Shown: positions 15,701-22,139 of the stretch, in pieces
Layout of the letters: every line of letters begins with the position of its first letter
How positions within the stretch are numbered: the first letter of the stretch is position 1
Origin: JAAFHB01 sp037128295
GTDB lineage: Bacteria; Bacteroidota; Bacteroidia; Bacteroidales; Prolixibacteraceae
Assembly: GCA_037128295.1 (NCBI GenBank)
Contig: JBAXWR010000092.1
Coordinates: 1-26,328 of the forward strand
Reading direction: 5' to 3'
Length of the DNA: 26,328 nt
The notes under the pieces: model-generated
The model's database searches: none
What the model saw: only the letters and a program-made list of their open reading frames with translations
What the model was told of the DNA's origin: nothing
Made by a program: the position numbers and the translations under genes

Positions 15701-16949
15701 GATTTGCTGCCACCACATATTCGTCAAGTTCGTATCTGTCGTGGTTAAAAAACAGGAGGGCGTTTTCGACCACTTTTTTAACCTGTTCCTTTTTCAGATG
15801 GCACGCGCCATAACCAGCGTCCAGGTGTTCCTGCATTTTTGCGGGGAACAACTTGTAAAACTCTTTTTTCTGTTCGTAGGTAAGGGGTTCGGGATTCAGA
15901 CTTTTCCAAAGTGCCATCTCCGATTCCCATTCCCGCAGTTTTTCCTGAGGTATCGAATCGGCAGTGCGAAAAGAGACAAAATAGATTTTCCCCTCCTGCC
16001 GCCAATGTGGAAGGTTTCCCTGATGTTGTATAACTTCCTCGAAGGGATTAAAGTAACTAAAGTAGCTACGGCTTCCAGCCGTAGAATAAATATTCGAATC
16101 ACTACTGCTGGAAGCGGTAGCTACGTTACTATCCGAATCACTATTGTTGAAAGTGGTAGTGAGATTAGTATTACTACGACTGGAAGTCGTAGCTACTCTT
16201 ACTCTCAAATATTCAAATTTCACTGGTGGCGTAACGCCAGGATTACGGCTAACCCACCAGGCACCCAAGGTATTGTCGATCAGGAAATTCACCATATAAG
16301 GCTCTGTAAACAACTGTGTTACTGCCGGGAGTTTTGCCCCATCGATCTTGTCGCCACTGGCATTTATGGTTGCCTTTGCATCGCTTTGCCAAAATTGATA
16401 AACCCAACCCAAGGCATCATCGGCTGTAAATAAGGATTGATCCAAAGCATCGATGATCTCTTCGAGCTTGATTCGGTCGTTGCTTGCAAAACTGACCTGC
16501 ATCAATGGGTCGTTGGTCCTGAAAATTGCCGGCAACATCCTGGAGGCGTAAGTGGCGGCTGCTTCCCATTTGTCGAGGAACCCTTCGTCTTTGGCCAGTT
16601 CTTCACATTCATCCATGGTAACAGCCACTCCAGAAGGGTGCATCAACAACTCGTTGCTTTCCAGGAATTTGGCAAACAGCATCTTGTGCCAGTTCTCATA
16701 GGCCAGTTCGTAGCCCAACCGGTCGATTTGCTGATGCCCGGAAGCGGGCAGCTCATCGCCAAGCAACCGCGCCTTGTTCCGCAAACGGTTCCGTAAAGCT
16801 CTTTGGTCGGGGGTCATGTGAGCAAAGGGTTCCGGATTATCGATACCAAGGGACCGCAGGGCGTTCAATGCGCCAATCTCGGCGAGCTTACGTGCCTTTA
16901 CGACAGCCGATTCGAGGGTATTGCGTTGTTGGGTAGTTAGTACTGACAT
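12750..16949 (-). CDS. pglX: BREX-1 adenine methyltransferase PglX/BrxX with embedded RAYT domain
   Basis: A 1399-residue protein, larger than typical PglX (E. coli BrxX is about 1200) because of in-frame insertions. PglX regions in order: the N-terminal domain (1-250, with WWVSRNPGVTPPVKFEYLR); SAM motif I LDPCMGSGHF (549-558); motif IV as NVPF (736-739), a variant I recall as common in this family; a target-recognition region (about 740-1060); and a C-terminal conserved part (FFVQHCKLFQNRPF, IWDGR). PglX methylates adenine in a non-palindromic site to mark host DNA and is also needed for defence. Insert A (about 252-538) is a whole Y1 transposase with flanking repeats. Insert B (about 1101-1149) and insert C (1216-1219) are REP-derived, Ser/Ala/Asn-rich peptides. 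No stop or frameshift interrupts the frame. The gene starts 5 bases after the brxC stop. Confidence 0.94.
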   Translation of the reverse strand: MSVLTTQQRNTLESAVVKARKLAEIGALNALRSLGIDNPEPFAHMTPDQRALRNRLRNKARLLGDELPASGHQQIDRLGYELAYENWHKMLFAKFLESNELLMHPSGVAVTMDECEELAKDEGFLDKWEAAATYASRMLPAIFRTNDPLMQVSFASNDRIKLEEIIDALDQSLFTADDALGWVYQFWQSDAKATINASGDKIDGAKLPAVTQLFTEPYMVNFLIDNTLGAWWVSRNPGVTPPVKFEYLRVRVATTSSRSNTNLTTTFNNSDSDSNVATASSSSDSNIYSTAGSRSYFSYFNPFEEVIQHQGNLPHWRQEGKIYFVSFRTADSIPQEKLREWESEMALWKSLNPEPLTYEQKKEFYKLFPAKMQEHLDAGYGACHLKKEQVKKVVENALLFFNHDRYELDEYVVAANHVHVLVTPKGNHELSAILHSWKSFTANEINKIIGASGHFWQKESYDHLVRSASSLVKFREYIRKHSNYAIPGVEYNSNTKHRQDDGTTFAIPGVDYNNTTKHRQDDGATFDGATFDGATFEGWPNKTAQVTSLDPCMGSGHFIASLFPVFASLRMVEEGLTKEEATDKVIAENLHGLELDARCTQIAAFNLALTAWKFCGHYKELPEMNLACSGIAPKGKVEDWVKLVTNVPKDEQERMENGMRMLYDHFQLAPELGSLLDPSTIKPDLYTASFEQLQPVLAKALEGEADKDLIERGVMAAGIAKAGEILAQKYTLQITNVPFLSLNKQSDILHKYAKQNFVNSRHDLATIFIEKLLRSSKKGGTLSAISPQNWNSSTRYGALRKDLLENFQWNFIARLGVKSFQTPMWDFNVLLFSFSNERFLNESVISFDVSGANSIDDKIHKLKNLLPLSFSQSVQLRNPDQRIIIEDITDVNLLGDIAESRYGLRTSDSNRFIRNFWEVKSDNKSWNYHQSSVAFSQHFGGRDSVLFWEEGIGALSEYAELGLASLQGSDAWYKKGVVISLIGKLPVTIYNTSFFDNNCAIIWPRDIKNYEAIYCFLESTEFNLEVRKLDQALKVMNATLLKIPFDLDYWQKVAAEKYPNGLPMPYSDDATQWLFHGHPIKAENPLQVSVARLLGYRWPAETASSSLKVKTASSGLEVKTASSSLNSNINSNSTAGSDSYSTAGSHIYSTLADEAKELVQSVKAFDHHTDEDGIFCVPSVNAEEAGADRLRAYLQEVYGSEWNNQTINKLLSKVESASSGLEDYLRKEFFVQHCKLFQNRPFIWQIWDGRNDGFSALVNYHKLTKENLSKLIYTYLGDWIRMCEAKRKSGESGADGLLSAAIKLKEKLIMILEGETPYDIFVRWKPLDQQPIGWEPDLNDGVRLNIRPFVEAGVLRTKFNIKWGVDRGKNPPGSHWGEIRDNDLHKSLAEKRAARENKK
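13290..13304. repeat. REP-like hairpin, site C in pglX
   Basis: A single TCCGCT-GGA-AGCGGA hairpin (6-bp stem, 3-base loop). On the coding strand it reads as Ser-Ala-Ser-Ser-Gly within VESASSGLED, just before the conserved LEDYLRKEFF block. It belongs to the same family as the hairpins at sites A and B. Confidence 0.8.
13511..13648. repeat. Array of five REP-like hairpins, site B in pglX
   Basis: Hairpins lie at 13511-13527, 13534-13552, 13576-13594, 13603-13621 and 13630-13648. Stems are 7-8 bp, some pairs G-T, and loops are three bases. The first two have loop TCC on the plus strand and the last three GGA, so the two groups point in opposite directions, as in BIME arrangements of REP elements. 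They are separated by AT-rich DNA at 13553-13575. All five are translated in one phase, giving TASSSLKV, TASSGLEV, TASSSLNS, STAGSDS and STAGSHI. Confidence 0.88.
15342..15500 (-). repeat. In-frame 63-bp and 15-bp tandem repeats at the RAYT-methyltransferase junction
   Basis: Two 63-bp units (15372-15497) encode 21-residue repeats starting AIPGVEY and AIPGVDY and ending DDGTTF or DDGATF. They run into a 15-bp unit, DGATF, present three times (15342-15386 including the end of the second 63-bp unit). Each 63-bp unit contains palindrome CCGTCA-TCC-TGACGG (15382-15396; 15445-15459) and palindrome CGCCA-GGGA-TGGCG (15422-15435; 15485-15498, flanked by TA/TA). Confidence 0.92.
16066..16192. repeat. 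Array of four REP-like hairpins, site A in pglX
   Basis: Hairpins lie at 16066-16084 (CTACGGCT-TCC-AGCCGTAG, perfect 8-bp stem), 16102-16120, 16141-16159 (degenerate, several G-T pairs) and 16174-16192 (CTACGACT-GGA-AGTCGTAG, perfect 8-bp stem). The one nearest the RAYT domain is inverted relative to the other three. They encode the linker between PglX residue 251 and the RAYT start, rich in Ser, Thr and Asn. Confidence 0.9.
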
Positions 16950-16954
16950 TATTT

Positions 16955-19900
16955 TTATTTCAATATAATTGAACTCGAATCTTTCAATAAATTTTCCAAT
17001 TCAGCCTTCAGTTCTGAAATGTAAGCATCAATATCTGCCTGACTGGAGATGGTGCGGCGAGGCAAGCTGAATGTTTTGGCTTGTGGCGCGGACAATTGAA
17101 TGGCATCATCCACCGCCGATTGAAACTGACCGGGCAAGGCAGCTATCTTCGTATTCCAGGTATAAAGCGATGCCTTTTGCAATTGGTTTAGTAAGGCATT
17201 GGCATCCAATGGTTTAATTTCAGGCTTTACCAAAATCTGATGTTTGACCAGGATACTGTGCTTTTGTTCAGGTGTCAGTTTCAGAAAATATTCGTTGGCC
17301 TGGAGCTTGACCATTAAAATATCGTACTCGCTGATATAGCTCCCTTTCAGCTTATTCAAAGCCGTTTTCAGCTTATCGGTCAAATCTGTCAATTTGGGTT
17401 GGATCGGATCGGGCTCCTGCAACAACAACCTGTTGTCGCGGATGGCATCGATCTCCAATTTCAATTGTTCCATCCCTGCATCGCCATTGGTATGGTTGGC
17501 CAGTTCTGCCAATAATCTCCATTGGGGTTCCCGTTTGATGACCAGTTCGGATTTTTTGCCCCATTGGATGATTTTTGATTTTAGGTCTTCCTGTTCCTCC
17601 AGGATGCGCAGCAACCGTTCGTTCCCATCAAGGTTCTCAATGTTCTTGATAAACAGAATGTTGATCGGTTCCGGCTTTGGGGCATCGCCACTGATATGGT
17701 TTGCCAGTTCTTTTAATTTGCTTAGGAAATTAAAAGAATTTAAAAACTCCTCACCCGATTTGCACGAAATTCCCGCATCCTGGTAAATCTTCCTGAGTTT
17801 GATTTTATCCATTGCCGCTAAGGTGTGGACCTCTTTTTTAAATGTTGCGTTACCAATTTTCGCCTGATTGATATTGGGTTCAGGTGTCGAAATGTGTTCC
17901 GTATTTTTTAGCACAACAATCATCGTGTCGATGGCGTCCTGACTCCAGCCATAAGGGGCTTTCATAAAATGGTTGCGGATTTCCTTCCCTGTCCTTGAAC
18001 TGTTGCCAATAAAGCGGAGGATCTCGATGGCAATCGGATGGTCTTTCGGTTCTTTGTCCCAGGAAATCTTTTTCAGGGCATCAGGGTCCCCTGCCAACGC
18101 TTTCGACAATGCTTTGTCCCAGTCTTTGTAGTCGCCTTTGCTTTTAAATTCGGTAAACTGCCTGTCTGCAATGCTGTTAAGGGCATCGTCGATATTGTCG
18201 CGGATCGTACCTGTTTCGACCCTGTTCCCGCCTGCAAGATAAACCGCACCCTCCATGCAGATTTTTACTATCAGTTCATCGATGGCAATTCTAGCCAATC
18301 CCTGACGGGTCTGCATACTTTTCTGGGCTTGTTCACCTTCCGGATTGGAGGGCAGTCCCTTTGCATTCAGGGTCAAACCGGCAGCAAGGAATTTAAGGAT
18401 CTCGCTCTTGAGTTCAGTTTCACGGTATTTTTTCACAAATACATAGGCAAGTGGGGCATCGGCACCCTCCGCCCTGATTTCGTTCAGGACAACCGATTCG
18501 TTCTCGTTCCAGGCATCACGGATCCAGATATTTAGTTTGTTATCGGTATTTGGCCTGGTTTCCTTGTCCCAAATATCGAAATCGCGCTTTTGTTTCGATA
18601 TCCCTTGCAAAATATTGATCGACTTGGTTTTATCGTTAAAAAAGGCAATTATCTTTTGTCTGCGAAGGTTCTGGATCTGGTCGTCGCCCGAACTGTTTAT
18701 TTTGACCGCCTGGGTGGTATATTCCTGTTCCCATTCGGCACCAATTTTTGTTTGTAGCTTAAATTCCTCATTAACAGGCATTAAAACTTTTTCGGTAACA
18801 AGCTTTGTGATGAGTTCTTTAATTTTGTTCCTGAATTGATCCGATGGCACATTGAGGTTGTCGATCAGCAATTCTGCAATGGTATTTGCATCCGACTTCA
18901 GGCGTCCGCTGGAAGTATCTTTTGGCAATCGATCGATCAAAAATACGGCACTCAATATCCGCCCTTCCAATGCATCATCACCACCCTTTGCCTTCCGGCT
19001 TTCGATCAGGTTATTGGTTTCGTTCAAAAGAAGCGCGTTTTGCAGGAGCTGCGATTGTTTTTGCTCAAAGATCAAATCGGCAGGGATCACATATCCCAAC
19101 TCTTTGTCGGCCACATTTTTGATACTTTCGTTGACGATCCGCAACTGGCTCCTTAACTGACCTGCTGTACCGGCTGTGTCGATGGACTGCAAAATTTTCT
19201 TCCAGAATTTTCGGGTGGCTGGCATGATCGGATAATCGGCAACCAAATTGGCCTTGTCGCTTAGGACGAAGCCAAAATCGGAACCCGAAAGGTTACGGGA
19301 AATCTCGCCTGAAGCATCCTCTAATTTTTTATCGATGAGATTGATCGTGGACGGTTTTTTCTCCAACACGGTCTTGCGTGTGACCGTTTCCACATCAGTA
19401 TCTGACAATGAAACTTTTACCGTAAACCTGTCTTGCAACCTTTGAAGCAAGCTTGTTTCCGAGAGGGCATTCTGGCCAGTACCAATGAGAAGGAATTTAC
19501 CGTCGAAATTGCTGCAAATGTCCTGGGCCAGGTTTTGAAGGTCGATACTTTTATCGCCATCCTGCCCGATAAATTGCTGCACCTCGTCCAAAACCACGAT
19601 GGTCAGGGGGATTTTATTCCCAAAGAACATGGGGAGTATTTCGGTTTTGATCGTATTGATCAACTGCTCCCGGTTGATGCTCTCGATGCTTTTGAAGTTG
19701 GCCTTAAAGTTCTCCTTTACTTTGGCTTCGTTTTCGGCAAATTCGGGTTTCAATTCCAACAAGGCTTTCGCGATTGCGGAAGAGACAAAAAGGTTTTCGT
19801 ATTCCTTTTTAAAATCCTTGCCCTGGGCTTCTATCAACGATTTTAGGTCATCGTAAATCCCCTCTTGCTTTGCCCAATATACAAACTTAAAGTGGTGATA

Positions 19901-20386
19901 TTGCTGTGGAAGTCCCAATTCGTTCAGGAACAATTGCAGGAACGAATAGCGGATATCAGTAGATGGGAAATCTTTCAAAGTGCCTGAAACAGAAAGTCTT
20001 CCATTGATCTTTTGTTTCTTTTCCAGCTCAAAAATCAAATCGTTGACATCGACTGGCAGCGGTTTGATGGTCCTGGCAGTATCGCCATTTGGAAATTGGT
20101 AGTCCTCCCAAAGGTATCCCAACATCTTGACCAAATGTGACTTGCCACTTCCAAAAAATCCGCTGACCCACGCTGCGGGCTGCTTGGGCTGGTCGATATT
20201 TTTGAGGTAGGTATCCAATATCCTGTAAAGGCCGCGCTGGTATTCGCCTTCGCAGACAAATGTTTTTAGTTCGTGACGGATAATTTTCAGCCCTTTGTCA
20301 TCTTTGGCAGTATTGATTTCAACAACGCCGTCGTTGATAAGGTTGTTCTCATCAGGGTTTAGCGTAAATAATTCTTTGTTCTTCAT
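16955..20386 (-). CDS. brxC: BREX ATPase BrxC
   Basis: A 1143-residue P-loop protein (DUF499/BrxC type), close to the usual length of about 1200. Walker A is G76-FFGS-GKS within WVSGFFGSGKSHLVKML, and Walker B is VVLDE (264-268), followed by QQFIGQ. The long C-terminal part is rich in helices and charged segments. BrxC is a large ATPase essential in type 1 BREX for both methylation and defence in studied systems, probably acting in a complex with PglX and BrxB. The gene begins 13 bases after the brxB stop and ends 5 bases before the pglX start, so translation is likely coupled. I see no truncation or frameshift. Confidence 0.95.
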   Translation of the reverse strand: MKNKELFTLNPDENNLINDGVVEINTAKDDKGLKIIRHELKTFVCEGEYQRGLYRILDTYLKNIDQPKQPAAWVSGFFGSGKSHLVKMLGYLWEDYQFPNGDTARTIKPLPVDVNDLIFELEKKQKINGRLSVSGTLKDFPSTDIRYSFLQLFLNELGLPQQYHHFKFVYWAKQEGIYDDLKSLIEAQGKDFKKEYENLFVSSAIAKALLELKPEFAENEAKVKENFKANFKSIESINREQLINTIKTEILPMFFGNKIPLTIVVLDEVQQFIGQDGDKSIDLQNLAQDICSNFDGKFLLIGTGQNALSETSLLQRLQDRFTVKVSLSDTDVETVTRKTVLEKKPSTINLIDKKLEDASGEISRNLSGSDFGFVLSDKANLVADYPIMPATRKFWKKILQSIDTAGTAGQLRSQLRIVNESIKNVADKELGYVIPADLIFEQKQSQLLQNALLLNETNNLIESRKAKGGDDALEGRILSAVFLIDRLPKDTSSGRLKSDANTIAELLIDNLNVPSDQFRNKIKELITKLVTEKVLMPVNEEFKLQTKIGAEWEQEYTTQAVKINSSGDDQIQNLRRQKIIAFFNDKTKSINILQGISKQKRDFDIWDKETRPNTDNKLNIWIRDAWNENESVVLNEIRAEGADAPLAYVFVKKYRETELKSEILKFLAAGLTLNAKGLPSNPEGEQAQKSMQTRQGLARIAIDELIVKICMEGAVYLAGGNRVETGTIRDNIDDALNSIADRQFTEFKSKGDYKDWDKALSKALAGDPDALKKISWDKEPKDHPIAIEILRFIGNSSRTGKEIRNHFMKAPYGWSQDAIDTMIVVLKNTEHISTPEPNINQAKIGNATFKKEVHTLAAMDKIKLRKIYQDAGISCKSGEEFLNSFNFLSKLKELANHISGDAPKPEPINILFIKNIENLDGNERLLRILEEQEDLKSKIIQWGKKSELVIKREPQWRLLAELANHTNGDAGMEQLKLEIDAIRDNRLLLQEPDPIQPKLTDLTDKLKTALNKLKGSYISEYDILMVKLQANEYFLKLTPEQKHSILVKHQILVKPEIKPLDANALLNQLQKASLYTWNTKIAALPGQFQSAVDDAIQLSAPQAKTFSLPRRTISSQADIDAYISELKAELENLLKDSSSIILK

Positions 20387-20399
20387 AATATATTTATAT

Positions 20400-20945
20400 T
20401 TAAGCGGTTATGGGTCGTGCCAAATAACTCCAACCATCCCTCGCATCGAGAAGCCGGTAATGGTTTTTGTCGAATTCGCCTGGGAAGAAAATCAACATCC
20501 TCCCTTTAAAAGCTTTTGAAGCCCCGTTCAGGATATCCGACATCCGGTTAAACCCAAAGAGGGAAGAGATATCCCGAACGGCAACAAGAGTCAGGTTATC
20601 AGTGCCTTGACGATCAATTTCCCCAATCAGGAAGTTGATGGCAAATTGCTTGAAATCGTCTTTCAATTGATCGACCAACAATTCAGGTTCCATAAAGTAT
20701 TCCTCTTTGTAGTCGTGGACGGCCATCCAGGTTGGGAAGCATTTCTTGAGCGAAATGTTGATCCATCTCTTCCCCGATTTCAGGGTCGCGGTTTCAAAAT
20801 CGCCGATCCGCAAATCAACTTTACGTTGTTCGGCAGGGTCGTAAACAAGGAACCAAACCCGTTCCTGTCCCGATAAAGTTCCCGACCAGGGTTCATTAAC
20901 AACCACCTCGTAGGCAGCCAGCAATTGATCAATTTTCGAAGCCAT
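20400..20945 (-). CDS. brxB: BREX protein BrxB (DUF1788)
   Basis: A 181-residue protein of the DUF1788 family by sequence character and position: second gene of the operon, with WSGTLSGQERVWFLVYDP near the start and FGFNRMSDIL and LIFFPGEF toward the end. BrxB is a core type 1 BREX component without a known enzymatic motif; it is reported to associate with BrxC and PglZ. The ATG at 20945 lies inside the end of brxA (17-base overlap), typical of coupled translation. Length matches the family. Confidence 0.92.
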   Translation of the reverse strand: MASKIDQLLAAYEVVVNEPWSGTLSGQERVWFLVYDPAEQRKVDLRIGDFETATLKSGKRWINISLKKCFPTWMAVHDYKEEYFMEPELLVDQLKDDFKQFAINFLIGEIDRQGTDNLTLVAVRDISSLFGFNRMSDILNGASKAFKGRMLIFFPGEFDKNHYRLLDARDGWSYLARPITA

Positions 20946-21663
20946 TTATTTCCAGTTTATTAATCAGGTTATTAAAGGATATTGAGGTAATATTTCCGGC
21001 ATATTGGTATTGGAGCAAATCCATTTTAGCAGCTTCGATGGCAAGTTCGCGAACAATTTGATCACTTAAAGAGAGGGCTTTCACCCAATTGCTAGTCAAA
21101 ATAAAGTCGCCCCTTAGACCGTTCAGGTAAGCCATGAAAAATGCGAAAGCAACAACTTTGTAACCGATCACCGGCTGGGTGCGGATATTTTTTATTTTTC
21201 CGGTAATAAATCCTGCTTGTTTCCAGGAACTTGCAAGGTTTTGTGCCATTGACTTCCTTGTATTTTCGGAGTACCTTTGGGGATAGTACGATTCGATATT
21301 CTCTTCCATTTTTTCAACCGTAACCTTATCGCCTGGCTTGGTTGATACAACAACCGGGATGCTTTCTGCCAGAAGGTAGTCATTGCCAATAGCATACAAA
21401 AAAGTGATGATTGGTTTGTCGCTGTCTTCTACAATTTGCCAGAAATATTTAAACGCTTGAAAAGGTGGGTACGCTACATTAAAATTGTAAAGCTTTGTCA
21501 GATAGTTAGTTGTATTTTTGATGCCAGAATTGGTCTTTTTATTGATGACATTCTGGTTCAAGGCAACGAGGTAATTGTCGTTCCCGATTGCAAAATCCAT
21601 CACCTTTTGCAGCTCTGCAAACATGATGGTCCGGCCGGTATGTGCGGTTTTAGTGGGGTTCAC
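20929..21663 (-). CDS. brxA: BREX protein BrxA (DUF1819)
   Basis: A 244-residue protein, the first gene of the BREX operon. The N-terminal TGRTIMFAELQKVMDFA fits the DUF1819 pattern (TGG-x-LL-xE). BrxA is a small helical DNA-binding protein, structurally similar to NusB-like folds, and a core type 1 BREX component. The start codon appears to be GTG at 21661-21663; the overlapping ATG two bases upstream is followed at once by TGA. The next in-frame ATG is at codon 14 (IMFAELQ), so a shorter 231-residue form is possible. It overlaps brxB by 17 bases. Confidence 0.9.
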   Translation of the reverse strand: MNPTKTAHTGRTIMFAELQKVMDFAIGNDNYLVALNQNVINKKTNSGIKNTTNYLTKLYNFNVAYPPFQAFKYFWQIVEDSDKPIITFLYAIGNDYLLAESIPVVVSTKPGDKVTVEKMEENIESYYPQRYSENTRKSMAQNLASSWKQAGFITGKIKNIRTQPVIGYKVVAFAFFMAYLNGLRGDFILTSNWVKALSLSDQIVRELAIEAAKMDLLQYQYAGNITSISFNNLINKLEINGFEN

Positions 21664-21702
21664 ATTATAATTTTTTGTTCTGGTCCATATTCAATTTTAC
21701 TT

Positions 21703-21710
21703 CAAACATA
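21703..21710 (-). promoter_or_regulatory. Candidate -7 box of the BREX operon (TATGTTTG)
   Basis: It matches TAnnTTTG on the minus strand, 40 bases upstream of the brxA start. A TTG lies at 21737-21739, 26 bases away, longer than the 19 seen at the tRNA promoters here. A second box, TATCTTTG at 21791-21798, is an alternative. Confidence 0.4.
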
Positions 21711-21844
21711 ACATGCCTGTTTTTGTCTTGTAGTTGCAAGGGTAAAAATAGTAAATTAAATCTATTTGATTAATTGTGTTGTTAAGAAAGCAAAGATATC
21801 GGGTAGGGATGACAAAACGTGTCATACCGAATATAATTATTGAT

Positions 21845-21867
21845 AAAAAGGATTAGTAATCCTTTTT
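21845..21867. terminator. Bidirectional palindromic terminator
   Basis: AAAAAGGATT-AGT-AATCCTTTTT forms a perfect 10-bp stem with a 3-base loop, U-rich on either strand's 3' side. It should stop read-through from tRNA-Lys(CTT) into the BREX operon, implying the operon uses its own promoter downstream. Confidence 0.75.
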
Positions 21868-21942
21868 GTTGATCGTGTAAGAGGGGAAAAATGATTGTTT
21901 TTATCTTTTCAGGATAAAATTTGAGAGGATTTTGGATAAGGG

Positions 21943-21984
21943 TGTCCCAAAAGTATGAAATAGTTAAATGATACCTTTTGGACA
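21943..21984. repeat. Imperfect inverted repeat next to the tRNA gene
   Basis: TGTCCCAAAAGTAT and its near-complement ATACCTTTTGGACA match at 12 of 14 positions and are separated by 14 bases. It could be a terminator stem or the remnant of a small element; no transposase is near. Confidence 0.45.
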
Positions 21985-21998
21985 GTTTCCTAAAAAAG

Positions 21999-22071
21999 TG
22001 ACCCCGGTGGGAATCGAACCCACGACCCATTGATTAAGAGTCAATTGCTCTACCAGCTGAGCTACGGAGTC
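21999..22071 (-). tRNA. tRNA-Lys (anticodon CTT)
   Basis: A 73-nt cloverleaf. The acceptor stem GACTCCG/CGGGGTC has one G-T pair and discriminator A. The D arm is AGCTCAGCTGGTAGAGC, and the anticodon stem ATTGA/TCAAT encloses loop CTCTTAA. The T loop TTCGATT is canonical. CCA is not encoded. A good promoter lies 28 bases upstream. Confidence 0.95.
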
Positions 22072-22098
22072 ATTTTCTGGTCTTTATCAAAAGTGGTG

Positions 22099-22129
22099 CA
22101 AAGATAGCCCCATTTTTTTATTGACCAAA
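22099..22129 (-). promoter_or_regulatory. Bacteroidota promoter of tRNA-Lys(CTT)
   Basis: The -7 box TATCTTTG (22099-22106) and -33 box TTTG (22126-22129) are separated by exactly 19 bases. This matches the phylum consensus and puts the start site a few bases upstream of the tRNA 5' end region. Confidence 0.8.
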
Positions 22130-22139
22130 CCTTACAGGA

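Larger units (their letters stand above)
15337..16196 (-). mobile_element. REP-associated tyrosine transposase (RAYT, Y1_Tnp/TnpA_REP) module in frame in pglX
   Basis: The domain spans PglX residues of about 299-478 (15516-16055); REP hairpins and tandem repeats extend the insert to about 252-538. The RAYT start-type motif FNPFEEVIQHQGNLPHW is present. The HUH motif is N416-H417-V418-H419 in VVAANHVHVLV, and the catalytic tyrosine is Y461 in FWQKESYDHLVRS. RAYTs are single-strand-specific HUH nucleases that bind and cleave REP hairpins and are thought to spread them. Here the domain has no ATG of its own near its N-terminus (the first internal Met is about residue 345), so it seems to be made only as part of PglX. 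It is flanked by hairpins it might recognise. Catalytic residues look intact; activity is untested. Confidence 0.9.
21664..21998. other. Upstream region of the BREX operon (335 bp)
   Basis: No protein gene is convincing here. The stretch separates tRNA-Lys(CTT) from brxA and contains two TAnnTTTG-like boxes on the minus strand (21703-21710 and 21791-21798), a strong palindromic terminator (21845-21867) and an imperfect inverted repeat (21943-21984). A seven-codon frame on the minus strand (MDQNKKL, then stop) ends two bases before the ATG that overlaps the brxA GTG start. Confidence 0.7.

Noticed and set aside
15337..16196. Intein in PglX
   Set aside because: The insert lacks splicing-type features (Cys/Ser at the first position, terminal His-Asn then Cys/Ser/Thr) and homing-endonuclease motifs. 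It has HUH and Tyr motifs of a RAYT and REP hairpins instead.
15666..16433. 255-codon open frame on the plus strand
   Set aside because: It lies opposite the RAYT/PglX coding frame. Its translation shows no recognisable domain, while the minus-strand frame has clear motifs.
12750..16949. pglX as a pseudogene broken by a transposon
   Set aside because: The frame is continuous over 1399 codons, with conserved PglX blocks on both sides of each insert and no stop or frameshift.
18900..18925. REP hairpin in brxC (TCCGCTGGAAG)
   Set aside because: It resembles the core of the pglX hairpins, but the second stem arm is absent, and the encoded peptide (TSSGRLKSD) fits BrxC as native sequence.
21782..22030. 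82-codon frame on the minus strand
   Set aside because: It overlaps the tRNA-Lys(CTT) gene and the terminator hairpin and has no protein-like features.
5040..22071. BREX island integrated at tRNA-Lys by an integrase
   Set aside because: The tRNA 3' end points toward the island, but I found no repeat of the tRNA 3' end near 5000 and no integrase gene.
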